The notes under the pieces: generated by a model | What the model saw: only the letters and a program-made list of their open reading frames with translations | Told to the model about the DNA's origin: nothing | Databases searched by the model: none | Made by a program: the position numbers and the translations under genes | Shown: positions 26,591 through 34,837 of the stretch, one piece after another | How positions within the stretch are numbered: the first letter of the stretch is position 1 | How the letters are laid out: each line of letters begins with the position of its first letter | Assembly: GCF_000719115.1 (NCBI RefSeq) | Contig: NZ_JOEA01000019.1 | Span: 65,820 to 129,819, forward strand | DNA from: Lentzea albidocapillata | Lineage (GTDB): Bacteria; Actinomycetota; Actinomycetes; Mycobacteriales; Pseudonocardiaceae | Reading direction: 5' to 3' | Length of the DNA: 64,000 nucleotides

Positions 26591-29500
26591 TCACCACGTG
26601 TCGATGAACGGGCGTTTCTTCCCTTGTGAGCGGGAAGTTGCGGGGGCCAGCGCCGTGGCGATCCAGCGGCGCGTGTCGGCCGGGTCGATCACGTCGTCGA
26701 TCTCGAAGACCGAGGCGACGTTGAGGGCTTTGCCGTGCTCGTAGGCCATCGCGACCATCTGGTCGTAGCGCTGCCGGCGCTCGTCCGGGTCCGCGATGGC
26801 GTCGAGCTCTTTCCGGAAGCCGAGTTTGATGGCGCCTTCGAGGCCCATCGGGCCGAACTCGCCAGTGGGCCACGAGATCGCGAACTGCGGAACCTTCAGG
26901 CTGCCCGCCGCCATGGCCTGCGCGCCGAGGCCGTACGCCTTGCGCAGGATCACGAGTCCGAAGGGGACGGTGAGGTTGGCGCCCGTCACGACCATGCGGG
27001 TGAGGTGGCGGACGGTGGCGGTGCGTTCGGCGTCCGGGCCGACCATGAACCCCGGGGTGTCGCACAGGGAGACGACCGGGATGTCGAACGCGTCGGCCAG
27101 CTGCAGGAAGCGGGCGCACTTGTCGGCGGCGTCGGCGTCGATCGCCCCGCCGAGGACGTTCGGGTCGTTGGCGATCAGGGCGATGGGACGGCCTTCGATC
27201 CGGACCAGTGCGGTGACGATGGCCTTGCCGAAGCCCTGGCGGAGTTCGAGGACGCTGCCGGTGTCGGCGAGGGTGGTGATGAGCGCGCGGATGTCGTAGG
27301 CGCGCAGGCGGTTCTCGGGGATGGCGTGGCGGAGGAGGCGCTGGTCCGCGCAGTTCCACGATCCGAAATTGTCGGTGCTGTCTGGGAGAATTGTTTTTAG
27401 GGGTTCCCCCGAGGGCGCGGGCGAAGGCTGCGCATTCGGCGAGGGGACGCCTGCGTGAGCCTGGGGGCCTGCGTGAGCTTGGGCGCCTGCGGAGACCTGG
27501 GCGCCTGCGGGAGCCTGGAAGTACGAGAGGTACTTCTTCGCGACGGCGACCGCTTCCTCCTCCGACGCCACCGCGATGTCCACCACGCCGTTGGGCACCT
27601 GCACGTCCAACGAGCCGATGTCCTCGGGCCGGAACGTGCCGAGCCCGCCGCCCTCGATCATCGCCGGGCCGCCCATGCCGATGTTCGCGCCCTCGACCGC
27701 GATGATCACGTCGCATGTGCCCAGCAGCACCGCGTTGCCCGCGAAGCACCGCCCGGCTACCACGCCGACCAACGGCACCTGCCCGCTCAGCCGCGCGAAC
27801 GCGTGGAACGAGCCGCAGTCCAGGCCGCTGACCATGCTGTGGTCGGTGTCGCCGGGCCGTCCGCCACCACCTTCGGCGAACAGCACCACCGGCAGGTTCT
27901 CCTGCTGTGCCAGGGCGAACAGCCGGTCCTTCTTCTGATGGTTGCGCATGCCCTGAGTGCCGGCCAGTACGGCGTAGTCGTAGGACATCGCCACGACCCG
28001 TTGGCCGTTCACGACGCCGATGCCGGCCACCATGCCGTCCGCGGGCGTGCGTTCGATCAGGTCCTCAAGCGACCGGCGCTGGCGCTGGGCGGCGATCGCG
28101 AGGCCGCCGTACTCGACGAAGGAAGTGCAGAGATCCGCGATGTTCTCGCGGGCGGTTCGTCCACCCCGGGCGTGCCGGCGTGCGGCGGCTTCGGGCCGGT
28201 CGAAGTCGTGGCGCGCCAGCACTTCCGCCAGATCCGGCCGGACGTGCTCCAGATCCACCTCGGCAACGTCCTCATCGGACTCGCCGGCCCCGGAGGCCAG
28301 CACCTGGCCCTCGGTCACGGTGTCGCCCACCGACACCAGCACGTCGCCGGACACCCGCACGACGTGCTGCATCTTCATCGCTTCCAGCACGACGGAACCG
28401 GGATCGACGGCGACCACCGTGCCCGCCAGCGGCGCCCGCATGCCCGACACCGGCTCCTCGGCCACGAAGTCGGTGGTCGCACCGACGATGTCCTGGTCCA
28501 GCAGGGTATGAAGGAACTCCAGGTTCGTGGCGACGCCCTCGACCCGGAACTCGCGCAACGCCCGCCGCGCCCGGTTCAGGGCGACGTCCAGGTCCTCGCC
28601 GTGCACCACGAGCTTCGCGAGCAGCCCGTCGTACCGCGTGCCGACCCGGTAGCCGACGTACCCGTGCGTGTCGACGCGGACGCCGGGCCCGGCCGGCAGC
28701 CCGAACGACGACAACACGCCGCCCGAAGTCTGGTTCACGCGCACCTGCACGGCCGCGCCGCGGTCGTGGGGCGTGAAGTCCACGTCGCCGCCCCAGGCGA
28801 GCAGCAGCTGGGTGCGCACGAGGTCCACTCCGGACACCATCTCGGTCACCGTGTGCTCGACCTGCAGCCGCGGGTTGACCTCCAGGAACGCGAACGAGTC
28901 CCCGGACACCAGGAACTCCACCGTGCCGACGCCCTGGTAGTCCACGGCCGAGGCGATGGCCATGGCCGACGAGTGCAGAGCTTTGCGCAGCAACGGGTCC
29001 AGCAGGGGAGCGGGCGCGATCTCCACGACCTTCTGGTGCCGCAGCTGCAGCGAGCAGTCGCGGTCGCCGATCACGGAGGTCCCGACGAGCTGCACCTCGA
29101 TGTGCCGGGCGGAGGGCATCAGCCGTTCGAAGTAGACGTCGCCCACCCCGAACGCCGCCAGCGCCTCCGCCCGGCACGCCTCGACCGCACTGTCGAGGTC
29201 CTCGGGCCGCAACACGGCCCGCATGCCCTTGCCGCCACCCCCGGCGACCGCCTTCACCATCACCGGGAACTTGCCGGGCGCCGCGTCCAGCACCGGAATC
29301 CCCAGCGAGGCCGCCAGTTCCCGTGCTCGCCGCTTGTCACCGAGCAGTTCCAGAATGTCAGCGGACGGCCCGACGAACGCCAGCCCGCGCTCCGAACACG
29401 CCCGAGCGAACGCGGCGTTCTCGGACAGGAATCCCCACCCCGGATGCACGGCCTGGCACCCCTCGGCAGCGTCCAGCAGTTGATCTATGTCGAGGTACGG

Positions 29501-29656
29501 CGACGGCCCACGCAGCGCCACCGCGCGGTCCGCGAGGGTCACGGGGAGTGAGGAAGCGTCGTCCTCCGCATACACCGCCACGGTGCGTATCCCCAGGTCA
29601 GCAGCTGCGCGCAGGACGCGGACAGCCACCTCACCCCGGTTGGCGACGAGCAGCAC
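26591..29656 (-). CDS. Single-chain acyl-CoA carboxylase (BC-BCCP-CT fusion)
   Basis: A 1021-residue fused enzyme. Start GTG 29656 was chosen for its AGGAGG site and because biotin carboxylase homology begins at once (VLLVANRGEVAVRVLRAAAD). Biotin carboxylase fills about residues 1-430 (MVKAVAGGGGKGMRAV, FLEVNPRLQVEHTVTEM); the biotinyl motif LEAMKMQH lies near 450; the carboxyltransferase follows (GYDYAVLAGTQG-like VVAMSYDYAVLAGTQG, GFMVGPDAERTATVRHLTR). Actinobacteria normally split these parts over AccA and AccD subunits, so the fusion resembles the homomeric LCC/YCC class. The promoter carries a TetR-type operator (29667-29682). A short repeat array lies within the carboxyltransferase half. 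Confidence 0.85.
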   Translation of the reverse strand: MLLVANRGEVAVRVLRAAADLGIRTVAVYAEDDASSLPVTLADRAVALRGPSPYLDIDQLLDAAEGCQAVHPGWGFLSENAAFARACSERGLAFVGPSADILELLGDKRRARELAASLGIPVLDAAPGKFPVMVKAVAGGGGKGMRAVLRPEDLDSAVEACRAEALAAFGVGDVYFERLMPSARHIEVQLVGTSVIGDRDCSLQLRHQKVVEIAPAPLLDPLLRKALHSSAMAIASAVDYQGVGTVEFLVSGDSFAFLEVNPRLQVEHTVTEMVSGVDLVRTQLLLAWGGDVDFTPHDRGAAVQVRVNQTSGGVLSSFGLPAGPGVRVDTHGYVGYRVGTRYDGLLAKLVVHGEDLDVALNRARRALREFRVEGVATNLEFLHTLLDQDIVGATTDFVAEEPVSGMRAPLAGTVVAVDPGSVVLEAMKMQHVVRVSGDVLVSVGDTVTEGQVLASGAGESDEDVAEVDLEHVRPDLAEVLARHDFDRPEAAARRHARGGRTARENIADLCTSFVEYGGLAIAAQRQRRSLEDLIERTPADGMVAGIGVVNGQRVVAMSYDYAVLAGTQGMRNHQKKDRLFALAQQENLPVVLFAEGGGGRPGDTDHSMVSGLDCGSFHAFARLSGQVPLVGVVAGRCFAGNAVLLGTCDVIIAVEGANIGMGGPAMIEGGGLGTFRPEDIGSLDVQVPNGVVDIAVASEEEAVAVAKKYLSYFQAPAGAQVSAGAQAHAGPQAHAGVPSPNAQPSPAPSGEPLKTILPDSTDNFGSWNCADQRLLRHAIPENRLRAYDIRALITTLADTGSVLELRQGFGKAIVTALVRIEGRPIALIANDPNVLGGAIDADAADKCARFLQLADAFDIPVVSLCDTPGFMVGPDAERTATVRHLTRMVVTGANLTVPFGLVILRKAYGLGAQAMAAGSLKVPQFAISWPTGEFGPMGLEGAIKLGFRKELDAIADPDERRQRYDQMVAMAYEHGKALNVASVFEIDDVIDPADTRRWIATALAPATSRSQGKKRPFIDTW
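27449..27520. repeat. Four tandem 18-bp repeats inside carboxylase gene
   Basis: Four imperfect units of 18 bases, each starting GCCTGCG, run in phase with the gene on the minus strand and encode a six-residue repeat of the form xQxxAG (QAPAGA, QVSAGA, QAHAGP, QAHAGV). It forms a flexible insert in the carboxyltransferase region, and the copy number is probably variable between strains. Confidence 0.8.
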
Positions 29657-29666
29657 GGGCAACCTC

Positions 29667-29682
29667 CTGAGCGACCGCTTAG
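29667..29682. promoter_or_regulatory. TetR-type operator upstream of acyl-CoA carboxylase
   Basis: CTGAGCGACCGCTTAG, one mismatch from the palindrome CTAAGCGNNCGCTTAG found perfectly at 31666 and 41519. It ends 10 bases before the carboxylase GTG on the minus strand, overlapping its ribosome site. Confidence 0.6.
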
Positions 29683-29837
29683 TATGTGACGGCGGTCGCA
29701 TGTTGCCATCTGAAGTCAACGGAAGTCCATACGGAACCGATCGGGGTACTGAGGCGTCAACGGAACACTTCGCCGCAAACGGGCGATCCAGTTGGCAGAC
29801 TCCCCGCAAACAGCAAGGGCTTCAGGAGGCCGCAGTG

Positions 29838-30614
29838 GTGTTCAAAAGGATGATGCGCGCGTTCGGCGTGGGCGGCCCGACTGTCGACACGGTCCTGACC
29901 AACCCCAACGTCAGGCCCGGCGAGGTGCTGTCCGGCGAGGTGCGCATCGCCGGCGGCGACCACCCGGCCGAGATCGACCACGTCACGCTCGCGCTGCTCA
30001 CCCGCGTCGAGGTCGAGAGCGGCGACAACGAGTACAACACCAACATGGAGTTCCACAAGTTCTCCGTGGGCCAGCGGATCATGGCCCAGCCGCACCAGAA
30101 CCTCTCGCTGCCGTTCCAGGTGCCGGTGCCGTTCGAGTGCCCGCTCAACGTCGTGGGCGGCATGCAGCTCAACGGCATGCAGCTGGGCCTGCGCACCGAG
30201 CTTGAGGTGCGCGGCGCCGTCGACCCCGGTGACCTCGACCCGATCTGGGTGCACCCGCTGGCGTCGCAGGACGCCGTGCTCCAGGCGTTCGGGCAGATGG
30301 GCTTCCGCTTCACCAAGGCGGACAACGAGCGCGGCCGCATCCACGGCGTGCCGCAGCAGCTGCCGTTCTACCAGGAGATCGAGTTCTACCCGCCGCCGCA
30401 GTTCGCGGGCCGCGTCAAGCAGGTCGAACTGACGTTCGTCACGACGCCGGGCGAGCTGCACGTGGTCCTGGAGGCCGACAAGCGCGCCGGGCTGCTCCGT
30501 GCGGGCGGCGACGCGTACGGCCGTTTCGCCATGTCACACCAGCAGGCCGTCGGCACCGACTGGACCGCGACGATCAACCAGTGGATGTCGCAGGTCTCCG
30601 GCAGCCGCTGGTAG
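29838..30614 (+). CDS. Spo0M/arrestin-like sporulation-control protein
   Basis: A 258-residue Spo0M family protein. GTG 29838 (or 29835) follows GGAGG at 29825-29829. It opens VFKRMMRAFGVGGPTVDTVL and continues NPNVRPGEVLSGEVRIAGGD and LALLTRVEVESGD, an arrestin-like beta-sandwich start. QNLSLPFQVPVPFECPLNVV and the C-terminal EADKRAGLLRAGGDAYGRF are also family hallmarks. In Bacillus Spo0M affects sporulation; in actinomycetes the role is not settled. It is soluble and monocistronic, ended by the inverted repeat at 30617-30647. Confidence 0.85.
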   Translation: MFKRMMRAFGVGGPTVDTVLTNPNVRPGEVLSGEVRIAGGDHPAEIDHVTLALLTRVEVESGDNEYNTNMEFHKFSVGQRIMAQPHQNLSLPFQVPVPFECPLNVVGGMQLNGMQLGLRTELEVRGAVDPGDLDPIWVHPLASQDAVLQAFGQMGFRFTKADNERGRIHGVPQQLPFYQEIEFYPPPQFAGRVKQVELTFVTTPGELHVVLEADKRAGLLRAGGDAYGRFAMSHQQAVGTDWTATINQWMSQVSGSRW

Positions 30615-30616
30615 TC

Positions 30617-30647
30617 ATCGGCACCCGGGCGGGTACCGCTCGCCGAT
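30617..30647 (+). terminator. Hairpin after spo0M-like gene
   Basis: ATCGGC (30617-30622) and GCCGAT (30642-30647) enclose an inner ACCCG-GG-CGGGT palindrome, giving a two-tier stem just after the stop codon. Confidence 0.45.
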
Positions 30648-30731
30648 CTCGAGCTGCGGATCTTGCCGGGTGACGGGATGATTTTCTCCGAGATCCCCGA
30701 GTGCATCGGGGTGTAGCGGTAGGAGGCGACC

Positions 30732-31004
30732 GTGACCATCGAGAGCATCATCGGCGCGCTCATCATCGGCCTGATCCTGGGCTTGCTCGGGAAGCTGTTC
30801 GCACCGGGCAAGCAGGCCATTCCGATCTGGCTGACGCTGCTGGTCGGCATCGCGGCGGCGTTCATCGGGACGTGGATCGCGCGACTGCTCGGCGTGCAGG
30901 ACACGCCGGGCATCGACTGGATCGAGGTGATCATCCAGATCGTCGTCGCGGCGGTCGGTGTTTCGGTCGTGGCAGGCATGTACGGCAGGAAGTCGGTCAG
31001 CTAG
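30732..31004 (+). CDS. GlsB/YeaQ/YmgE-family membrane protein
   Basis: A 90-residue small membrane protein with three hydrophobic helices: SIIGALIIGLILGLLGKLF, IWLTLLVGIAAAFIGTWIA and EVIIQIVVAAVGVSVVAGM. The first helix and the GK(L/I)F-x-PG turn are typical of the transglycosylase-associated (GlsB/YeaQ/YmgE) stress-response family. GTG or ATG choice is clear: TAGGAGG precedes GTG 30732 by six bases. Its last eight bases overlap the end of the convergent TetR gene. Function in the family is not known beyond induction by stress. Confidence 0.85.
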   Translation: MTIESIIGALIIGLILGLLGKLFAPGKQAIPIWLTLLVGIAAAFIGTWIARLLGVQDTPGIDWIEVIIQIVVAAVGVSVVAGMYGRKSVS

Positions 31005-31620
31005 CCGGACGGACCATCCTGAGGACGAGGTCGGCGTACATCGCGCCGATCTCGTCCGGGGTCCGCCTGCCGCTCGGCTGGTACCAGCGCGCGACGTCGA
31101 TGCACAGCGACAGCACGGCCAGGGTCGCGCCCTTGAGGTCGGGGACGTCGAACACGCCCTCCTCGATGCCGTCCGCGATGTAGGACCGCATCCGCTGTTC
31201 GATCTGCCGGCGCAGCTCCGCCACCTCCGCGTGGTGTTCCGGGGAGAGCGCGCCGAGCTCGTACTGCACCACCCGCGCCGTCGTGTGGAACGCCGCGTGC
31301 CAGCCCGCGAACGCCGCTACCGCGTTCCTCAGCCGCTGCACCGCGCCGTCGCCCTGGATACTCGACAGCAGCGCCAGCGACGTCTCGTGGCCGACGAGCG
31401 AGATGTTGAAGAGAAGCTCTTCTTTGGACCGGTAGTGGATGTACACGGCCGCGGGGGACATTCCGGCCAGCGAAGCGATGTCACGGGTCGTCGTGGCGTG
31501 GTATCCCTTGCCTGCGAACGCCTGGACGGCGGCGATGAGCATCCGGCGGGCGGCGTCCGGGGTCACGGCGCGCCAGGTCTCGTCGAGCAGTGAGAACCCG
31601 TCCAGTCCGGTCGTCGTCAT
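30997..31620 (-). CDS. TetR-family regulator of acyl-CoA catabolism (proposed)
   Basis: A 207-residue TetR protein. The N-terminal helix-turn-helix spans about residues 22-68 (AARRMLIAAVQAFAGKGYHA, TTTRDIASLAGMSPAAVYIH, YRSKEELLF). The ligand domain ends VARWYQPSGRRTPDEIGAMY, a KstR2/FadR-like C-terminal pattern of fatty-acid regulators. It is divergent from an acyl-CoA dehydrogenase gene, with two tandem palindromes (31666-31699) in the 92-base gap. The same palindrome is found before the carboxylase operon and the FabG-MaoC operon, so I infer that this protein represses all three units. Confidence 0.85.
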   Translation of the reverse strand: MTTTGLDGFSLLDETWRAVTPDAARRMLIAAVQAFAGKGYHATTTRDIASLAGMSPAAVYIHYRSKEELLFNISLVGHETSLALLSSIQGDGAVQRLRNAVAAFAGWHAAFHTTARVVQYELGALSPEHHAEVAELRRQIEQRMRSYIADGIEEGVFDVPDLKGATLAVLSLCIDVARWYQPSGRRTPDEIGAMYADLVLRMVRPAS

Positions 31621-31665
31621 CGGGCCGCTCCTCGCGTGTTGACAGGTGATGGATAGTACTGCACG

Positions 31666-31681
31666 CTAAGCGGGCGCTTAG
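31666..31681. promoter_or_regulatory. TetR-type operator B1, perfect palindrome
   Basis: CTAAGCGGGCGCTTAG: perfect 7-base arms around GG, in the divergent promoter of the TetR and acyl-CoA dehydrogenase genes. It overlaps the region where a -10 box would lie for the TTGACA at 31639-31644. Confidence 0.75.
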
Positions 31682-31683
31682 CT

Positions 31684-31699
31684 CTAAGCAACCGCTTAG
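31684..31699. promoter_or_regulatory. TetR-type operator B2
   Basis: CTAAGCAACCGCTTAG, one mismatch from a perfect palindrome, with its centre 18 bases from operator B1. Tandem placement suggests cooperative binding of two TetR dimers. Confidence 0.7.
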
Positions 31700-31712
31700 T
31701 ATGGAGGTAGTC

Positions 31713-32858
31713 GTGCAGCGGACGCTGTTCAACGAGGATCACGCCGCGTTCCGGGAGTCGGCGAAGGCGTTCGTCGAGCGCACGATCACGCCGAACGTCG
31801 AGAAGTTCATCGAGCAGCGGGTGATCGACCGGGACGTGTGGCTGGAAGCCGGTCGTCAGGGCCTGCTGGGCCTCGAGATCCCCGAGGAGTACGGCGGCAG
31901 CGGCGCGAACGACTACCGCTTCAACACGGTGTTCGCCGAGGAGCTCTGCCGGGTCAACGCCGCGGTCGCCTCGTCGCTGGGCATCCACGGTGACGTCGTC
32001 GCGCCGTACCTCGTCGACCTGTGCACCGAGGAGCAGAAGCAGCGCTGGCTGCCCGGCATGTGCACCGGCGAGATCAAGACCGGCATCGCGATGACCGAGC
32101 CGTCCGGCGGCTCCGACCTCGCCGCGCTGAAGACCAACGCCGTCCGTGACGGTGACGACTGGATCCTCAACGGCTCCAAGACGTTCATCACCAACGGCTA
32201 CACCGCCGACATGATCGTCGTCGCGGCCCGCACCGACCCGTCCAAGGGCGCGCGCGGCATCACGCTGTTCGCCGTCGAGGACGGCATGCCCGGCTTCGAG
32301 CGCGGCCGCAAGCTCGACAAGGTCGGCCAGCACCCGTCCGACACCGCGGAGCTGTTCTTCTCCGACGTGCGGCTCTCCGCCGAGCACATGATCGGCGACG
32401 AGGGCCAGGGCTTCATCTACATGATGGAACGCCTGCCGCAGGAGCGGATCGGCGGCGCCATCTCGAACCTGGCGCACGCGCAGGGCGTCTTCGACGAGAC
32501 GCTGGAGTACGTCAAGGAGCGCAAGGCCTTCGGCCAGGCGATCGGCAAGTTCCAGCACAACAAGTTCCTGCTCGCGGAGCTGCGCACCAAGCTGGACGTC
32601 TCGCAGGCCTTCATCGACACGCTGACGATGCAGCACGTTCGTGGCGAACTGAGCTCGGTCGAGGCGGCACAGGCGAAGTACTGGAGCGCCGACATCGAGA
32701 ACGAGGTCATCGACGCCTGCGTGCAGCTGCACGGCGGCTACGGCTACATGACCGAGTACCGCGTCGCCCGCGCGTGGATGGACGCCCGCGTCACGAAGAT
32801 CTGGGCGGGATCCAACGAGATCATGAAGGAACTCATCGGCCGCGACCTGGGCCTGTAG
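31713..32858 (+). CDS. Acyl-CoA dehydrogenase
   Basis: A 381-residue acyl-CoA dehydrogenase. GTG 31713 is preferred over ATG 31701 because GGAGG (31703-31707) is placed correctly and homologues begin QRTLFNEDHAAFRES. The flavin and substrate motifs are GIAMTEPSGGSDLAALKT, ITNGYTADMIVVAA and the C-terminal QLHGGYGYMTEYRVARAWMD, with IWAGSNEIMKELIGRDLGL closing the protein; ERIGGAISNLAHAQ lies in the middle. It introduces the 2,3-double bond into an acyl-CoA. It heads an operon with a thiolase and an SDR and is preceded by two TetR operators. Chain length is not readable from sequence. Confidence 0.9.
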   Translation: MQRTLFNEDHAAFRESAKAFVERTITPNVEKFIEQRVIDRDVWLEAGRQGLLGLEIPEEYGGSGANDYRFNTVFAEELCRVNAAVASSLGIHGDVVAPYLVDLCTEEQKQRWLPGMCTGEIKTGIAMTEPSGGSDLAALKTNAVRDGDDWILNGSKTFITNGYTADMIVVAARTDPSKGARGITLFAVEDGMPGFERGRKLDKVGQHPSDTAELFFSDVRLSAEHMIGDEGQGFIYMMERLPQERIGGAISNLAHAQGVFDETLEYVKERKAFGQAIGKFQHNKFLLAELRTKLDVSQAFIDTLTMQHVRGELSSVEAAQAKYWSADIENEVIDACVQLHGGYGYMTEYRVARAWMDARVTKIWAGSNEIMKELIGRDLGL

Positions 32859-32868
32859 GAGGTTTTCC

Positions 32869-34065
32869 ATGGCTGAGGCAGTCATCGTCTCCACGGCCCG
32901 GTCGCCGATCGGCCGTGCCCGCAAGGGTTCTCTCGTCTCGCTGCGGCCGGACGACCTGGCCGCTCAGGTGATCTCGGCGGCGCTGGGCGACATCCCGGCG
33001 TCCGAGATCACCGACCTGCACCTCGGTTGTGCCGAGCCGCAGGACGAGCACGGCCAGAACATCGCGCGCCGCGTTGCCGTGCAGCTGGGCCACGACAACC
33101 TGCCCGGCACGACGGTCAACCGGTTCTGCGCGTCGTCCGTGCAGACCGCGCGGATGGCCTTCCACGCCATCAAGGCCGGGGAGGGCACCGGGTTCATCTC
33201 GGCCGGCGTCGAGTGCGTCTCCCGGTACATGCACTCGGGTGCGCCCTCGTTCAACCCGCTGTTCGACGAAGCTCAGCAGCGGACCCAGGACACGGCCGCG
33301 TCCAACGCCCCGTGGACCGACCCGCGGCTCGACGGCAAGCTGCCCGACTACTACATCGCGATGGGCCAGACGGCCGAGAACGTCGCGACGCAGATGGGCA
33401 TCTCGCGGCACGACCAGGACGAGTTCGGAGTCCGTTCGCAGAACCTCGCGGAGAAGTCGATCGCGGACGGGTTCTTCGCCCGCGAGATCACACCGGTCAC
33501 CCTGCCCGACGGCACCGTCGTCTCGACGGACGACGGACCGCGCGCGGGTGTCACCTACGAAGCCGTCTCCCAGCTGAAGCCGTCGTTCCGGCCCGAGGGC
33601 ACCATCACGGCGGGCAACTGCTGTCCCCTGAACGACGGCGCGGCCGCCGTGGTGATCATGAGCGCCGTGCGGGCCCGCGAACTGGGCCTGACCCCGTTGG
33701 CGCGCATCGTGTCCACGGGCGTCTCCGGCCTGTCGCCGGAGATCATGGGCCTCGGCCCCGTCGACGCCACGAAGCAGGCGCTCGGCCACGCCGGTCTGTC
33801 CATTTCGGACATCGACCTGGTGGAGATCAACGAGGCGTTCGCGGTCCAGGTGCTCGGTTCGCAGCGCGCGCTGGGCATCGACATCGACAAGCTGAACGTG
33901 CACGGCGGCGCGATCGCGCTGGGCCACCCGTTCGGCTCGACCGGTGCGCGGATCATGACGACGCTGATCAACGGCATGCAGGCCCGCGACGCCCAGTTCG
34001 GCCTGGAGACGATGTGCGTCGGTGGCGGTCAGGGCATGGCGATCATCCTGGAAAGGCTTTCGTAG
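32869..34065 (+). CDS. Thiolase (acetyl-CoA acyltransferase)
   Basis: A 398-residue degradative thiolase. The acyl-accepting cysteine is in VNRFCASSVQTARMAF, the GHP histidine motif in GGAIALGHPFGSTGARIM and the second catalytic cysteine in METMCVGGGQGMAI-like ETMCVGGGQG; VEINEAFAVQVLGSQ is also conserved. The DTAASNAPWTD and PDYYIAMGQTAENVA stretches place it in the FadA/steroid-associated branch common in actinobacteria. It cleaves 3-ketoacyl-CoA to acetyl-CoA and a shortened acyl-CoA. It lies 10 bases after the dehydrogenase with GGAGG before ATG, and the next gene starts on the last base of its stop codon. Confidence 0.9.
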   Translation: MAEAVIVSTARSPIGRARKGSLVSLRPDDLAAQVISAALGDIPASEITDLHLGCAEPQDEHGQNIARRVAVQLGHDNLPGTTVNRFCASSVQTARMAFHAIKAGEGTGFISAGVECVSRYMHSGAPSFNPLFDEAQQRTQDTAASNAPWTDPRLDGKLPDYYIAMGQTAENVATQMGISRHDQDEFGVRSQNLAEKSIADGFFAREITPVTLPDGTVVSTDDGPRAGVTYEAVSQLKPSFRPEGTITAGNCCPLNDGAAAVVIMSAVRARELGLTPLARIVSTGVSGLSPEIMGLGPVDATKQALGHAGLSISDIDLVEINEAFAVQVLGSQRALGIDIDKLNVHGGAIALGHPFGSTGARIMTTLINGMQARDAQFGLETMCVGGGQGMAIILERLS

Positions 34066-34823
34066 TGGGAATTCTGGACAAGTTCCGCCTCGACGGGAAG
34101 GTCGCGATCGTCACCGGCGCGTCCTCGGGTCTCGGCGTCGCGTTCGCCAAGGGACTCGCGGAGGCGGGCGCGGACGTCGTGCTCGCGGCTCGTCGCGCGG
34201 ACAGGCTGAAGGACACGGCCGCACTGGTCGAGTCGGCCGGACGACGCGCGCTGGTCGTGCAGGCGGACGTGTCGAAGCCGGAGGACTGCCGTGAGGTCGC
34301 TCGTGCGGCGGCGGAGTTCGGCACGGTGGCGGTGCTCGTGAACAACGCCGGTGTGGCGTCGGCGGTACCGGCGTCGCGCGAGACGCCGGAGGAGTTCCGC
34401 AGCGTCATGGACGTGAACCTCAACGGCGCCTACTGGATGGCTCAGGCCGCTGCCTCCGTCATGAAGTCCGGCGGCTCGATCATCAACATCTCCAGCGTGC
34501 TGGGCCTCGTGACCGGCGGTATTCCCCAGGCCGCGTACTCGGCGTCCAAGGCGGGACTTCTCGGCCTGACGCGGGATCTGGCGCAGCAGTGGACCGGGCG
34601 CAAGGGCATTCGCGTCAACGCGATCTGCCCCGGTTTCTTCGAGTCGGAGATGACCGACCAGTACCCGCCGGGGTACCTCGAGAAGATGCAGGCGGCGCTG
34701 CCCGCCGGTCGCATCGGTGATCCCGAGGAACTTGCCGCCGCCGTGGTCTTCCTGGCCTCCCCCGCGGGCGGTTACGTTACTGGCGAGACGCTCGTCGTCG
34801 ACGGTGGTGCCGTGATCGTCTGA
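34065..34823 (+). CDS. SDR-family oxidoreductase
   Basis: A 252-residue short-chain dehydrogenase starting at GTG 34065, which shares its first base with the thiolase stop (TAGTG). It opens VGILDKFRLDGKVAIVTGAS with TGASSGLG for cofactor binding, NNAG at mid-protein, catalytic serine in INISSVLGLVTGG and YSASKAG with the Tyr/Lys pair. The end TGETLVVDGGAVIV is the standard SDR closure. By position it could be the 3-hydroxyacyl-CoA dehydrogenase of the acyl-CoA dehydrogenase-thiolase operon, although no enoyl-CoA hydratase is in the same run. Substrate is inference. Confidence 0.85.
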   Translation: MGILDKFRLDGKVAIVTGASSGLGVAFAKGLAEAGADVVLAARRADRLKDTAALVESAGRRALVVQADVSKPEDCREVARAAAEFGTVAVLVNNAGVASAVPASRETPEEFRSVMDVNLNGAYWMAQAAASVMKSGGSIINISSVLGLVTGGIPQAAYSASKAGLLGLTRDLAQQWTGRKGIRVNAICPGFFESEMTDQYPPGYLEKMQAALPAGRIGDPEELAAAVVFLASPAGGYVTGETLVVDGGAVIV

Positions 34824-34837
34824 CTCCAGGGGGAGCC

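Noticed and set aside
27455..29551. A 698-codon frame on the plus strand over the carboxylase
   Set aside because: Mirror frame of a long real gene with full domain support; composition is that of an antisense artefact.
31701..31712. ATG 31701 as start of the acyl-CoA dehydrogenase
   Set aside because: It is placed one base after an operator and before the GGAGG that serves GTG 31713.
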